Of a stretch of 64,000 nucleotides of DNA, positions 8,442-17,515 are shown one piece after another; within the stretch, counting starts at the first letter, position 1, and each line of letters starts with the position of its first letter. The notes under the pieces were generated by a model that worked only from the letters and a program-made list of their open reading frames with translations, did no database searches and was not told the origin of the DNA. Source of the DNA: Gammaproteobacteria bacterium (GTDB lineage Bacteria > Pseudomonadota > Gammaproteobacteria > CAISUE01); contig JAJNBD010000008.1 of the NCBI GenBank assembly GCA_021156105.1, forward strand, positions 124,001 through 188,000. The letters are read 5' to 3'. The position numbers and the translations under genes are program-made.

Positions 8442-8885
8442 ATGAACAACTTTACAACTGATCTTCTTCCCTTTTTTATTCATCATTGGCAGCTTTCAAT
8501 TGCTTTTCTCGTTGTGCTTGGCGTGTGGATTGGATTCGAGCTCAAATATACTTTTAATGGTGTTGCTCGGTTATCAGCCAATGAAGCAACGATGGTAATT
8601 AACCGTGAAGATCCAGTTATCCTTGATGTACGAGACTTTAATAATTTTTCTAATGGCCATATCCAAGGGGCTATGAATATTCCTATTGTGGATTTACCTC
8701 AAGGGAATGCTAAGTTGGAACAGCATAGAGATCGCAAGATTTTATTAATTTGTCAGCAAGGTATGCAGTCAGGTCAGGCGGCGCAAATTTTGCATAAGCA
8801 GGGTTTTAAAAATTTAGTGATTCTAAAAGGCGGCATGCAACAATGGGTAGCGGACGGCATGCCAATTGTGAAAGGAAGCAAGTAA
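8442..8885 (+). CDS. Membrane-anchored rhodanese-domain protein (YibN-like)
   Basis: 147 residues: one N-terminal membrane span (about 14-33), then a rhodanese domain. The domain shows [21 protein letters not shown] (substrate and structural motifs near 61-81) and the active-site loop CQQGMQSG with catalytic C104, so sulfur transfer is plausible. Related proteins often lie near secB or grxC, not seen here. Its stop codon overlaps the tdk start (TAATG), implying co-expression. Confidence 0.88.
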   Translation: MNNFTTDLLPFFIHHWQLSIAFLVVLGVWIGFELKYTFNGVARLSANEATMVINREDPVILDVRDFNNFSNGHIQGAMNIPIVDLPQGNAKLEQHRDRKILLICQQGMQSGQAAQILHKQGFKNLVILKGGMQQWVADGMPIVKGSK

Positions 8886-9466
8886 TGGCAAAGCTTTATT
8901 TTTATTTTTCTGCAATGAATGCAGGCAAAAGTACGGTGCTTTTGCAGTCAAGTTATAACTATCAAGAGCGCGGCATGGAAACGCTGGTTTACACACCGGC
9001 TTTTGATAATCGTTTTGGTCAAGGCTTAGTCGCATCACGTATTGGTTTAAAAGCAGATGCGATACCGTTTGCAGCTAATTTTAATTTTTATCTTGATATT
9101 GAACAGCGCTTGCAAAGGCCTGGACATAAAATTCGCTGTATTTTAGTGGATGAAGCGCAGTTTTTGACTAAAGCGCAAGTGGATCAATTAGCTGATGCGG
9201 TTGATAGACTGCATGTTCCGGCTTTGTGCTATGGTTTGCGCACGGATTTTAGAGGCGAATTGTTTGAGGGAAGTGCGCGCTTATTAGCTTTAGCCGATGA
9301 ATTAAACGAGATTAAAACCATTTGCCATTGCGGCAGCAAGGCGACCATGGTGTTGCGTATTGATAAAGATGGTAAGCCAGTAAAGACGGGTGAACAAGTT
9401 GAAATCGGTGACAACGATCGTTATGTATCAGTATGCCGAAAACACTTCATGCATAACACCCCCTAA
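8885..9466 (+). CDS. tdk: Thymidine kinase
   Basis: Phosphorylates thymidine in pyrimidine salvage. 193 residues from ATG 8885, which overlaps the rhodanese stop by one base; frames starting earlier are read-through of that gene. Type II kinase features: P-loop SAMNAGKST at residues 9-17, LVDEAQFL near 87, the lasso region, and a zinc knuckle (CHCG and VSVCRKH). Complete by length. Followed by a repeat-filled gap before lpdA. Confidence 0.95.
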   Translation: MAKLYFYFSAMNAGKSTVLLQSSYNYQERGMETLVYTPAFDNRFGQGLVASRIGLKADAIPFAANFNFYLDIEQRLQRPGHKIRCILVDEAQFLTKAQVDQLADAVDRLHVPALCYGLRTDFRGELFEGSARLLALADELNEIKTICHCGSKATMVLRIDKDGKPVKTGEQVEIGDNDRYVSVCRKHFMHNTP

Positions 9467-9469
9467 AAT

Positions 9470-9712
9470 AATTCCCCTCTCCCCAACAGGGAGAGGGGCC
9501 AGGGGTGAGGGGGCGAAGAGCCCCACTAACGCTTAATTATGCTCCTCCTCTCGGGGCCAGGGGTGAGGGGGCGAAGAGCCCCACTAATGCTTAATTATGC
9601 TCCTCTTCTCGGGGCCAGGGGTGAGGGGGCGAAGGTCTCTCTCTGGGGATGAGGGGGTAGGCCAACCCCCTCATCCCCAGCCCTTCTCCCCAAGGGGAGA
9701 AGGGAGTGCAGC
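9470..9712. repeat. GC-rich hairpin repeats, locus 2 (tdk-lpdA gap), with 58-bp tandem copies
   Basis: Begins with a B-type hairpin (CCCCTCTCCCC/GGGAGAGGGG), then a tandem series of 58-bp units, each made of the B tail GGGGTGAGGGGGCGAAG plus a private spacer that includes GCTTAATTATGCTCC. It ends with an A-type hairpin (9671-9703). Copies differ by a few bases. The block occupies nearly the whole 280-bp gap; the only other element is the lpdA ribosome-binding site. Confidence 0.9.
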
Positions 9713-9746
9713 GCTCCATATTTAAAAATTTAACGGAGAATTTCTA

Positions 9747-11153
9747 ATGAAAACAGAAGTGGTTGTATTAGGTGGTGGTCCAGGTGGCTATAGTGCAGCA
9801 TTTCGTGCTGCAGATCTTGGTAAAAAAGTCGTCCTCGTTGAACGCTGGGACACCCTTGGTGGTGTTTGCTTAAACGTGGGGTGTATTCCTTCTAAAGCAT
9901 TATTACATGCCGCAAAAGTCATCGATGAAACAAAAGCTATGGCGGATCATGGTATTAGCTTTGGTGAACCTAAAATTGATACCAAAAAATTAGTCGCTTG
10001 GAAAAATAGTGTTGTACAAAAATTGACTGGCGGTTTAAAAATGCTTTCCAAGCAGCGTAAAGTTGAAGTTGTTAACGGTATTGGTAAGTTTGTTGATGCT
10101 AACCACATTGCCGTTGAAACTAAAGATGGCGTAGTAACGATTGAATTCGATAATGCCATTATTGCTGTGGGCTCTGAGCCTGTTAGCTTACCATTTATTC
10201 CACAAGATCCACGTATTGTTGATTCAACCGGTGCGCTAGAACTTGAGGGCAAACCTGGTCGCATGTTGGTACTGGGAGGCGGTATTATTGGCCTTGAAAT
10301 GGCTACCGTTTATAACTCACTGGGTTGGAAAATTAATATCGTTGAGTTTATGGACCAGCTTATGCCTGGTGCAGATAAAGATGTGGTTCAACCTTTCGCG
10401 AAATTTGTTGGTAAAAAATATGAAAATATTTGGTTGAAAACAAAAGTTACTGCCGTTGAAGCTAAAAAAGATGGTTTGTGGGTAAGTTTTGAAGGCGAAG
10501 GCCCTAAAGAAAAAGAACGTTTTGATAAAATTTTAGTGGCGGTCGGCCGCAAGCCAAATGGTAAATTCATTGATGCTGAGAAAGCTGGTGTGCATGTGGA
10601 TGAGCGTGGCTTTATTCCAGTAAATAATCAATTGCAAACGAATGTAGCCCATATTTTTGCGATTGGTGATGTGGTGGGTCAGCCAATGTTAGCGCATAAA
10701 GCGGTACCAGAAGGTCATGTGGCCGCTGAAGTAATTGCAGGCTTGAAACATTATTTTGATCCGCGTTGTATTCCTGCGGTTGCTTATACGGACCCAGAAG
10801 TGACTTGGGTTGGTTTAACAGAAAATGAAGCGAAAGCAAAAAATATTCCTTATGAAAAAGGTGTTTTCCCATGGGCTGCCAGTGGTCGTGCGTTAGCTAA
10901 TGGCCGTGAAGAAGGAATGACAAAAATTTTATTTGATCCAAATACACAGCGCATCTTAGGCGGTGCTATTGTAGGTACCAGCGCAGGCGATATGATTTCT
11001 GAACTTGCTTTAGCGATTGAAATGGGTTGCACGGCTGAAGATGTGGCTTTAACCATTCACCCGCATCCTACCTTGGCAGAAACCATGATGTTGGCTTGTG
11101 AAGCATTTGAAGGTACGATTACCGACCTTTATATGCCAAAGAAGAAAAAATAA
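9747..11153 (+). CDS. lpdA: Dihydrolipoyl dehydrogenase (E3)
   Basis: Reoxidises lipoyl groups of 2-oxoacid dehydrogenases and the glycine cleavage system, passing electrons to NAD+. 468 residues. FAD-binding GGGPGGYSAAF at 9-19, redox pair C41/C46 in GGVCLNVGCIPSK, NAD-binding GGGIIGLEMATV near 178, and catalytic HPHPTLAE near the C-terminus are all intact. Start ATG 9747 follows GGAG. The usual E1/E2 partners aceE/aceF or sucA/sucB are not adjacent; GC-rich repeats stand on both sides. Confidence 0.97.
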   Translation: MKTEVVVLGGGPGGYSAAFRAADLGKKVVLVERWDTLGGVCLNVGCIPSKALLHAAKVIDETKAMADHGISFGEPKIDTKKLVAWKNSVVQKLTGGLKMLSKQRKVEVVNGIGKFVDANHIAVETKDGVVTIEFDNAIIAVGSEPVSLPFIPQDPRIVDSTGALELEGKPGRMLVLGGGIIGLEMATVYNSLGWKINIVEFMDQLMPGADKDVVQPFAKFVGKKYENIWLKTKVTAVEAKKDGLWVSFEGEGPKEKERFDKILVAVGRKPNGKFIDAEKAGVHVDERGFIPVNNQLQTNVAHIFAIGDVVGQPMLAHKAVPEGHVAAEVIAGLKHYFDPRCIPAVAYTDPEVTWVGLTENEAKAKNIPYEKGVFPWAASGRALANGREEGMTKILFDPNTQRILGGAIVGTSAGDMISELALAIEMGCTAEDVALTIHPHPTLAETMMLACEAFEGTITDLYMPKKKK

Positions 11154-11164
11154 TCAAATCTCTT

Positions 11165-11277
11165 TCCGGTAAAGGGGCAGGCCCACCCCCTCATCCCCGG
11201 CCCTTCTCCCCAAGGGGAGAAGGGAGGTGTTCCCATCTCCCCGGTGGGGAGAGGGGCTAGGGGTGAGGGGGCGAAGT
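11165..11277. repeat. GC-rich hairpin repeats, locus 3 (lpdA-sufU gap)
   Basis: An A-type unit (CCCCTCATCCCCGGCCC plus CTTCTCCCC/GGGGAGAAG, about 11187-11224) followed by a B-type unit (CATCTCCCC/GGGGAGAGGGG with tail TAGGGGTGAGGGGGCGAAG, 11233-11276). Same A-then-B order as at locus 1. Confidence 0.9.
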
Positions 11278-11332
11278 ACGCACTGAAAAATGAGCAAAGC
11301 CCCTCTTGGGCGAAACTACCACTAATATTATT

Positions 11333-11776
11333 ATGCTATCAGACTTATACCAAGACATTATCGTTGACCACACTCGTTCGCCACGTAATTATGGCAAGCT
11401 TGATTGTGCCTCGCACCATGCTGAAGGCCATAACCCTTTATGTGGTGATCAGTTGGAATTATTTTTGCATGTCAACGATCAAGGGGTAATTGAAGATTTA
11501 AGTTTTACAGGTAGTGGTTGTTCAATTTCAACAGCCTCCGCTTCTTTAATGACGGAAGCTTTGAAAGGTAAAACATTAAAGCAGGCAGAAGCTTTATTTG
11601 AACATTTCCACGCACTTTTGACGCAAGAAAACGCTGAAGCCTCTGAAGATTTGGGTAAACTGATCGTATTTATGGGGGTCAAAGACTACCCCTCTCGTGT
11701 TAAGTGCGCAACCCTTGCCTGGCATACATTACAAGCTGCCTTAAAACGCCAAGCGGGACTTGTTTCGACAGAATAA
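11333..11776 (+). CDS. sufU: SufU-type iron-sulfur cluster scaffold / sulfur acceptor
   Basis: 147 residues from ATG 11333 (MLSDLYQDII); a TTG at 11306 would extend it. Conserved zinc/cluster cysteines lie in CGDQLELFLHV, SGCSISTASASLM and VKCATLAWHTL, the three-cysteine pattern of SufU/IscU proteins, with the SufU-type insertion between the second and third. In relatives sufU closes a sufBCDS cluster. None is adjacent here, and the gene is preceded by repeats instead. A sufT-like gene lies about 4 kb downstream. Confidence 0.88.
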   Translation: MLSDLYQDIIVDHTRSPRNYGKLDCASHHAEGHNPLCGDQLELFLHVNDQGVIEDLSFTGSGCSISTASASLMTEALKGKTLKQAEALFEHFHALLTQENAEASEDLGKLIVFMGVKDYPSRVKCATLAWHTLQAALKRQAGLVSTE

Positions 11777-11822
11777 AAAGTGTGTTATTATAAATTTAAC
11801 TTTAATTTAAGATGATATCAGT

Positions 11823-12230
11823 ATGATGATGCTGAATCCTGGCTTGCAAAAGAAAATTTTAATTGTGGATGATGATCCACTTGTTTTGGATATCCTAGCG
11901 GCCCATCTCTCTAATGCAGGTTTTTTTCCAGTTCGTGCCTCTTCGGGTACAGAAGCTTGGGAGCTTATCGCCAAGGGAAATGACCACTTCGCGGCAGCTA
12001 TAGTTGACCGCATGATGCCCCAAATGGATGGTACACAGCTTACCAAAAAAATCAAATCCAGCCCTGTTTTTTCAAGCTTACCAGTGATCATGCTAACCAG
12101 CGCGGGTGAACGCGCAGCCATGATCGATGCTGTACAAGGCGGTGTATTTGATTTCCTCGTGAAACCTGTTGAGAAAGAACTTCTTATGCTCGTTTTGAGA
12201 CGTGCTATTGGTATTTCTGAGATAGTTTAG
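11823..12230 (+). CDS. Single-domain response regulator (CheY-like)
   Basis: A lone receiver domain of about 135 residues with no output domain. Acidic pair D16/D17 (IVDDDP), phosphoacceptor D62 in VDRMMPQMDG, T92 in MLTSAGE and K114 in LVKPVEK are all present, so phosphorylation is expected. Three ATG codons in near succession make the exact start uncertain. No kinase is adjacent. It could act in a phosphorelay or bind a partner as CheY does; no motility genes are visible in the window. Confidence 0.9.
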   Translation: MMMLNPGLQKKILIVDDDPLVLDILAAHLSNAGFFPVRASSGTEAWELIAKGNDHFAAAIVDRMMPQMDGTQLTKKIKSSPVFSSLPVIMLTSAGERAAMIDAVQGGVFDFLVKPVEKELLMLVLRRAIGISEIV

Positions 12231-12249
12231 CATTAAATATCAGCAGCCC

Positions 12250-12297
12250 CGCGCGCGTCAGCTGGGTAGTTAACCTAGTATTTGCGCGCGCGTCAGC
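12250..12297. repeat. 13-bp direct repeat upstream of mtnN
   Basis: CGCGCGCGTCAGC occurs exactly at 12250-12262 and 12285-12297, 35 bp apart, in the 91-bp gap between the response-regulator gene and mtnN. It could be an operator pair or leftovers of a repeat; nothing in the sequence decides. Confidence 0.5.
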
Positions 12298-12321
12298 AAG
12301 CAATTAATAAAATAAATTCTT

Positions 12322-13029
12322 ATGCCTATCAAAAACATTCTCCTTCTTGCGGCCATGCCGGAAGAAATGGAATATTTCAATCAAACTTTTCATTTTAAGC
12401 GTCTAGAGCAAGTTTCACACATTCATTTTCGACACTTTGAGTTCAATGATTTAAAAATCATTACCGCTGTTTCTGGCATTGGTAAAGTTAATGGTGCAAT
12501 TTGTGCCACCTTGGGGTATCAGGTATACGGTCCGGATTTGATTGTTAATATCGGAGCTTCTGGCGGTATTCATGGGGATATTCGCATCGGCGATGTGGTT
12601 ATTGCCTCAGAACTTAAGCACCATGACGTGAATGCAACGCAATTTGGCTATGAACATGGTCAAGTACCACGCATGCCAACAGGCTACCAAGCTAACCAAG
12701 CGCTTATTGAGTGTATGATGACGACTTGCGCGCAATTACCTTTTCAATTATTTTCTGGGCTTGTCTGTTCCGGCGATTCTTTTATCTCTGACGCAGAAGT
12801 TGTGGTGCAATTAAAAAATAAATTTCCCGAAGTTTTAGCTCTTGATATGGAATCTTGCGGTATCGCCCAAGCTTGCCATCAGTTAGGTGCTGAATTTTTT
12901 TGCATTCGAGGCATCACCGATGATGCAAGCCATAGCGCACACATGGATTATAAAGTTGCGCTGCAATTGGCAATGCAGAATGCTAATGGCGTGCTGGAGA
13001 AGTTGTTAGTTGCTATAAAGGAAAATTGA
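12322..13029 (+). CDS. mtnN: 5'-methylthioadenosine/S-adenosylhomocysteine nucleosidase
   Basis: Cleaves the adenine from MTA and SAH, recycling SAM by-products. 235 residues, family-typical. Visible motifs are MPEEMEYF at the N-terminus, the phosphorylase-fold IGASGGIH loop, HDVNATQFGYEHGQVPRMP, CSGDSFISD, LDMESCGIAQAC with the substrate glutamate, and RGITDDA with the catalytic aspartate. The stop overlaps the next start (TGATG), so the SDR downstream is translationally coupled. Confidence 0.93.
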   Translation: MPIKNILLLAAMPEEMEYFNQTFHFKRLEQVSHIHFRHFEFNDLKIITAVSGIGKVNGAICATLGYQVYGPDLIVNIGASGGIHGDIRIGDVVIASELKHHDVNATQFGYEHGQVPRMPTGYQANQALIECMMTTCAQLPFQLFSGLVCSGDSFISDAEVVVQLKNKFPEVLALDMESCGIAQACHQLGAEFFCIRGITDDASHSAHMDYKVALQLAMQNANGVLEKLLVAIKEN

Positions 13030-13766
13030 TGAAAACAGTGGTAATTAGCGGTGGTTCTTCTGGCATTGGTGCTGCTACTGCCCAACGATTTTTACAAGAA
13101 AATTATCTTGTATTTAATTTAGATATTCAGCGGCCTTTGTTCCAACACCCACATTTACATTTTATCTACTGTGATTTAACTTCTATCCAAGCAATTGCTC
13201 ATGCAATGGAAAAAATTTCTGAAAAAGTAAGTACTATTGAGGCTTTAGTTTGTAGTGCTGGTGTGCATTTTTCTGCGAATATTCTTGACTCTTCTGAAGC
13301 GGATTTCGATCGTATCGTTGATATTAATTTAAAAAGCTGCTTTTTTTTAACGCAAGCAATTCTGCCTTTCATGATTAAAAAAAATCAAGGTGCCATTGTG
13401 TATGTGGGATCAGACCAGACTTTGGTTGCTAAAAAAAATTCAGCAATTTATGGCTTAACAAAGGCCGCATTAGGTAATTTAGCAAAATCAACCGCACTGG
13501 ATTTTGCACAATATCAAATCCGCGCCAATCTTGTTGCTGCAGGAACGATTGAAACCCCGCTTTATCATCATGCGATAAGAAACTATTGTGAACGCACAGG
13601 TGTAGCAATAGAAGCAATACATCAAGCAGAAGGGTTAGAGCAGCCGTTAGGAAGGGTGGGGCAGCCAGAAGAAGTGGCAAACTTTATTTATTTTTTATGT
13701 AGTGATCAAGCAAAGTTTATTACTGGTACAGTGTTGCCAATTGACGGTGGGTATACGGCCAAATAA
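13029..13766 (+). CDS. Short-chain dehydrogenase/reductase
   Basis: 245-residue Rossmann enzyme starting at the ATG that overlaps the mtnN stop. The cofactor loop SGGSSGIGAA is near residue 7-16, CSAG near 75, catalytic Ser in YVGSDQ and YGLTK with the catalytic Tyr/Lys near 140-144, and DGGYTAK at the end as in classical SDRs. The first acidic residue after beta-2 (NLDIQ) favours NAD(H). Substrate unknown; coupling to mtnN may hint at a linked salvage step but gives no specific reaction. Confidence 0.88.
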   Translation: MKTVVISGGSSGIGAATAQRFLQENYLVFNLDIQRPLFQHPHLHFIYCDLTSIQAIAHAMEKISEKVSTIEALVCSAGVHFSANILDSSEADFDRIVDINLKSCFFLTQAILPFMIKKNQGAIVYVGSDQTLVAKKNSAIYGLTKAALGNLAKSTALDFAQYQIRANLVAAGTIETPLYHHAIRNYCERTGVAIEAIHQAEGLEQPLGRVGQPEEVANFIYFLCSDQAKFITGTVLPIDGGYTAK

Positions 13767-13810
13767 AAAAGTTAATTGATAGACAAGAAACTCAAACAGT
13801 TTGGCTAGAA

Positions 13811-14032
13811 ATGATTTCTGATTTGGTGGTTGGCGCTGATTATAGCTATTCTCGTATTGGTTATCGTCTTGGCGTTAGCCCATCCACAATCCAAAAGTTA
13901 GCAACGAATCCGGGTCGAAGTCCACGTCAGTGTACTTTTATTGACCTTCAAAAGCTACATTACAAAATATTTCAGGGGCAATATGCCACGCCTAAGGCGC
14001 GAGCTTATTGGGGGCAGAAAACTTCAAGATAA
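13811..14032 (+). CDS. Small helix-turn-helix protein
   Basis: 73 residues. The segment YSRIGYRLGVSPSTIQKLA has the spacing of a helix-turn-helix whose recognition helix is PSTIQKLATN, followed by basic residues. The frame is open upstream of ATG 13811 without another standard start, so the N-terminus is unsure. Resembles small Cro/repressor-like DNA-binding proteins. It follows the SDR by 44 bp and converges with the DUF6580 gene. Confidence 0.6.
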   Translation: MISDLVVGADYSYSRIGYRLGVSPSTIQKLATNPGRSPRQCTFIDLQKLHYKIFQGQYATPKARAYWGQKTSR

Positions 14033-14083
14033 GCTTCGAGGCATTTATGGATTTACTAGGGACAAATTATCTATCCCTAGTAT

Positions 14084-14641
14084 TTATTTAGAAATGAGGG
14101 AGTTAATGCCAATAAAGGTATTTTTTTTAGCCAGAAATTTTTGTGAAGCAACAATAATCACACTCCAAAAAACTCCTGCCAAAAGCGAATAACCTAAAAA
14201 AGGTAAAGCGAGCAGGTAACATTTGATGAAACCTTGAGCGCTATGCTCATACATGCCGCTAAATCCCCAGCTTTCTATATTTGTCCAAAGCCAAAAGCCT
14301 AAGCTAGAAAGGATAGCAGCAAGTACAAATGTCCAGCGGCTTGCGGAAATTTTACTGGCATAACTTGCAAAACTAATGATTAGTGTTGCGGTGTAAGTGA
14401 AAAAAGTCCAGCTGCCAAAAGCAGAGTAATTAGCAGCAAATCCATGAATGCTATCAACGATAACCATTAATAATAAAACGGCAAAAAATAATTCACGCTT
14501 ATTTAAAAAGCTTGCAAGATAAATGGCTAATACAATTTGTGGGCTGAAATTAGGGATATGCGGGATTAGGCGAAAAACTAAAGCAAGTAATAGTACTATG
14601 ACAAAAGTTATTAATTTTGAAAGTGTGTTCTGATTTTGCAT
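14084..14641 (-). CDS. DUF6580-family integral membrane protein
   Basis: About 185 residues with five or six membrane spans, from ATG 14641 (MQNQNTLS), which has AAGAAG upstream; a TTG at 14659 is possible. The pattern FRLIPHIPNFSPQIVLAIY, an internal charged loop, and CYLLALPFLGYSLLAGVFWS near the C-terminus matches DUF6580, whose fold resembles substrate-capture (S) components of ECF transporters. No energy-coupling genes are nearby. Last gene of a minus-strand sufT-SDR-DUF6580 run. Confidence 0.7.
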   Translation of the reverse strand: MQNQNTLSKLITFVIVLLLALVFRLIPHIPNFSPQIVLAIYLASFLNKRELFFAVLLLMVIVDSIHGFAANYSAFGSWTFFTYTATLIISFASYASKISASRWTFVLAAILSSLGFWLWTNIESWGFSGMYEHSAQGFIKCYLLALPFLGYSLLAGVFWSVIIVASQKFLAKKNTFIGINSLISK

Positions 14642-14683
14642 AAATAATCTTCTTATCAATGGGAGAAAGTTTAGTAGAGGTTT

Positions 14684-15451
14684 CTATTTCCTGTGTATCA
14701 GTGATGCGTTCGATTGATCTGTTGGGTATAACACAATCTCTGCAATGTTCACATGAGCTGGGCGCGTAGCCGCATAAACCACGGCATCAGCAATATCATC
14801 GGCGTTTAAAGGTGTAAAATCTTGATAGAAATTTTTCGCACGTTGCTTATCGCTAAAACGGACTTCGCTAAATTCTGTTTCAACAGCGCCAGGCGCAATT
14901 TCAGTCACGCGAACTTTGGTGCCTAATAAATCAATTTTTAACGAACGGCTAATTGCGCGCACCGCATGTTTGGTTGCACAATAAATATTGCCGCCTGGAT
15001 ATGTTTGAAAGCCAGCAACGGAGCCAAGGTTAATGATATGGCCGCAGTCACGAGTTATCATGCTCGGTAATATAGCATGAGTTACGTATAATAGCCCATG
15101 CACATTGGTGTTTAGCATGGTGTCCCAATGATCAATATTAGCGTCTTGCACTTTATCCGTGGTTAAAGCAAGGCCAGCATTATTCACAAGCACGTCAATA
15201 TTTTTCCATTGCTCAGGGAGTTCAGCAAAGACCTTTTTGACTTGGGTTTTATCCGCAACATCCAGTTGGATGGGTAGAACTTGTATAGCATGCTGATCAC
15301 TTAATGTTTGGGCTAAAGCTTGCAAGCGTTCAAATCGACGAGCGGTAATAATTAAGTTTGCGCCTAGTGCGGCAAGTTGTTCAGCGCAAGCTTTGCCAAT
15401 ACCGCTGGAAGCGCCAGTAATACAGATAACTTTGTTTTTTAGTTTCATCAT
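14684..15451 (-). CDS. SDR oxidoreductase, YdfG-like
   Basis: 255 residues. TGASSGIGKA cofactor loop near 12-21, NNAGLAL near 92, catalytic Ser in NLGSVAGFQ, YCATKHAV with Tyr/Lys near 158-162, and IAPGAVETEFS after it. The C-terminal region (DDIADAVVYAATRPAHVNI) is typical of YdfG-type 3-hydroxy-acid dehydrogenases, which also act on malonic semialdehyde. It starts 8 nt after sufT, so the two are probably one unit. Substrate assignment is by family only. Confidence 0.88.
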   Translation of the reverse strand: MMKLKNKVICITGASSGIGKACAEQLAALGANLIITARRFERLQALAQTLSDQHAIQVLPIQLDVADKTQVKKVFAELPEQWKNIDVLVNNAGLALTTDKVQDANIDHWDTMLNTNVHGLLYVTHAILPSMITRDCGHIINLGSVAGFQTYPGGNIYCATKHAVRAISRSLKIDLLGTKVRVTEIAPGAVETEFSEVRFSDKQRAKNFYQDFTPLNADDIADAVVYAATRPAHVNIAEIVLYPTDQSNASLIHRK

Positions 15452-15459
15452 AATTTTTT

Positions 15460-15804
15460 TTAAAAAATTCCTAATACCATTTTAACTTCTTCGCTCATGC
15501 GATCTTTATCCCAAGGTGGGTCCCAAACAAGCTCAACTTTAACCGATTTGACTTCTGGAACATCTTGTACAGCCGCTTCAACCGAAGCAGGCAGATTCTG
15601 AGCTTCAGGGCAGGAGGGAGTTGTTAAGGTCATATCGATGGATACGTTGTTGTCTTCATCTACTTCCACTCGATAAATGAGGCCTAACTCATAAATATTA
15701 ACAGGAATTTCAGGGTCGTATACCGTGCGCAATGCTGCAATAACTTTTTGGCGTAATGCATCGGCACTAATGTTGGTTGTTTCACTTGTTGCTTGAGTAT
15801 TCAT
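15460..15804 (-). CDS. sufT: SufT-like iron-sulfur assembly protein (MIP18/DUF59)
   Basis: 114 residues almost entirely made of the MIP18 domain: VYDPEIPVNIYELGLIY near 32-48, MTLTTPSCPEAQNLP with the conserved Cys, and VELVWDPPWDKDRMS, the C-terminal PPW motif. SufT assists maturation of Fe-S proteins and normally closes a suf operon. Here it leads an SDR and a membrane protein gene, with sufU about 4 kb away, as if a suf cluster had been dispersed. Confidence 0.88.
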   Translation of the reverse strand: MNTQATSETTNISADALRQKVIAALRTVYDPEIPVNIYELGLIYRVEVDEDNNVSIDMTLTTPSCPEAQNLPASVEAAVQDVPEVKSVKVELVWDPPWDKDRMSEEVKMVLGIF

Positions 15805-15843
15805 GCGATAGAATGAGAGAGTTAACAGCTCGAACCAAGGGTT

Positions 15844-16299
15844 ATGAAAAAATTTTCATCTATTTTACTCCTTTTTTTACTTTCTGTGGTGTTTACTGCT
15901 TGTCAGCGTACACAATATACAGATCAAAATGGTAATCCAGTTGATTTGGATCATCACCCGGGCAAGTGGCTAGTGATTAATTATTGGGCTCCCTGGTGTG
16001 AGCCTTGTAAAAAAGAGCTGCCAGAAATGAACCATTTTTATTTAACCCATCAGAACCATGTGTTGGTTTATGGGGTAGACTATGATCATCCATCGGTAGC
16101 GCAGCTACAAGCGCTTGGGAAGAAATTAGGCTTGGATTACCCGCTATTAGCAAAAGACCCTGCTAAAAAGTTAAAGATCGGCGATGTTCAAGGTTTACCG
16201 GTTACTTATGTGTATAATCCAGAAGGTAAACTAGTAAAGACTTTAGTAGGGCCACAAAAGAGTAGCAATTTGGAAGCGATTATTAATTCAGGGAACTAG
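15844..16299 (+). CDS. TlpA-like thioredoxin lipoprotein
   Basis: 151 residues with a lipoprotein signal (MKKFSSILLLFLLSVVFTAC; lipidated C20) and a thioredoxin fold carrying WAPWCEPCKKE, redox pair C52/C55. The VQGLPVTYVYNPEG segment holds the cis-proline. It belongs to the TlpA/ResA group and probably acts as a membrane-tethered disulfide reductase in the periplasm, a role related to that of the CcmG encoded at 25.9 kb. Divergent from sufT, and followed 10 bp later by the Kef-like gene. Confidence 0.87.
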   Translation: MKKFSSILLLFLLSVVFTACQRTQYTDQNGNPVDLDHHPGKWLVINYWAPWCEPCKKELPEMNHFYLTHQNHVLVYGVDYDHPSVAQLQALGKKLGLDYPLLAKDPAKKLKIGDVQGLPVTYVYNPEGKLVKTLVGPQKSSNLEAIINSGN

Positions 16300-16309
16300 C
16301 TAAAAACCT

Positions 16310-17515
16310 ATGGGTTCAGAACAACAGATTATTTTTGTTATTTTTTCAGTTTTTATTGGGGCGGTAATTTTTTCTACCATCGCCATTTTTTTACGTCAAT
16401 CTCTACTGGTTGCCTATATTTTATTAGGACTTTTCTTAGGTCCTTATGGCGCGCAGCTAGTCTCTCATGTTGACACTTTTTCTCATATCGGACAAATTGG
16501 AATTATATTCTTGCTATTTTTAGTAGGAATCGATATGGACCCTCGAGAGTTAGCGGCTTCCATCAAGCAAGTCAGTTTTATGACGATTGGTGCATCGATC
16601 AGCTTGATTGGGCTAGGTATTGCTATTGGCCATATTTTGCATTTTGATTTTCGTGATAGCTTGCTGATTTCCGTGGCCATTATCTTTTCTAGTACGGTTA
16701 TTGGTTTAAAGCTTATGCCAAGCCATGACTTATTCCATACGCGTCGAGGAGACTTGATGGTAGGCATTTTATTGCTGCAAGACTTGCTTGCTATTTTTGC
16801 CTTATTTTTATTAAATGGTGCAAGGACTGGGGATGGCTTAAATTGGCAGGATTTAGTTGCTGCAGGCGTTGGTATGCCAACCTTGTTGATTGCTGCTGTC
16901 GTGGGTAAGCAGCTGCTGATTCGCCCCTTGGCGCGTTATTTTTGGCATATTAAAGAATATGTTTTTATTCTATCGATTGCTTGGTGCTTAAGCATGGCAG
17001 AATTTGGTTCTTTCTTAGGCTTAAGCGATGGCGTAGGCGCGTTTGTAGCGGGTGTCACTATCGCAAGTAACTCACGTACGGCAGGTCTAATGCGTGAGCG
17101 TTTAAATCCCTTACGTGATTTTTTCTTGATTTTGTTTTTCTTCTCGGTCGGCGCTGGCTTTAATTATCACGCGATGGAAGAAGTCTTGCTGCCAGGTTTG
17201 GTCTTCTGCGCTTTAGCGATCATTATGAAACCACTATTATTTTGGGGGCTTTTAAAATGGCGTGGAGAAAGCTCTGCGGATGCTAAAGAAGTTGGTTTTC
17301 GCTTGGGGCAAGGAAGTGAGTTCTCTTTGTTAATTGCGGGATTAGCGGCAGATGTTGCACCAAGGCTGATTTCCATTCGTGCAGAGTACACGATTGAGTT
17401 AATGACGCTGGTTAGTTTTATATTGTCTTGCTTTTATATCACTCGCCGCTACCCTACGCCAATTGTGCAACGGGAAGAGGAGTCAGGGCATCATCTACCG
17501 AGGGATAAGCATTAA
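16310..17515 (+). CDS. Kef-like monovalent cation:proton antiporter (CPA2), membrane domain only
   Basis: 401 residues with about twelve hydrophobic segments. It carries GLFLGPYG near 42, FLLFLVGIDMDPREL near 65-80 and SLSMAEFGSFLGLSDGVGAFVAG near 225-248, matching KefB/KefC and other CPA2 exchangers. KefC-type proteins have about 600 residues with a C-terminal nucleotide-binding RCK domain; this one stops soon after the last helix, so that regulatory part is absent. Ion specificity (K+ or Na+) cannot be set. Confidence 0.87.
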   Translation: MGSEQQIIFVIFSVFIGAVIFSTIAIFLRQSLLVAYILLGLFLGPYGAQLVSHVDTFSHIGQIGIIFLLFLVGIDMDPRELAASIKQVSFMTIGASISLIGLGIAIGHILHFDFRDSLLISVAIIFSSTVIGLKLMPSHDLFHTRRGDLMVGILLLQDLLAIFALFLLNGARTGDGLNWQDLVAAGVGMPTLLIAAVVGKQLLIRPLARYFWHIKEYVFILSIAWCLSMAEFGSFLGLSDGVGAFVAGVTIASNSRTAGLMRERLNPLRDFFLILFFFSVGAGFNYHAMEEVLLPGLVFCALAIIMKPLLFWGLLKWRGESSADAKEVGFRLGQGSEFSLLIAGLAADVAPRLISIRAEYTIELMTLVSFILSCFYITRRYPTPIVQREEESGHHLPRDKH

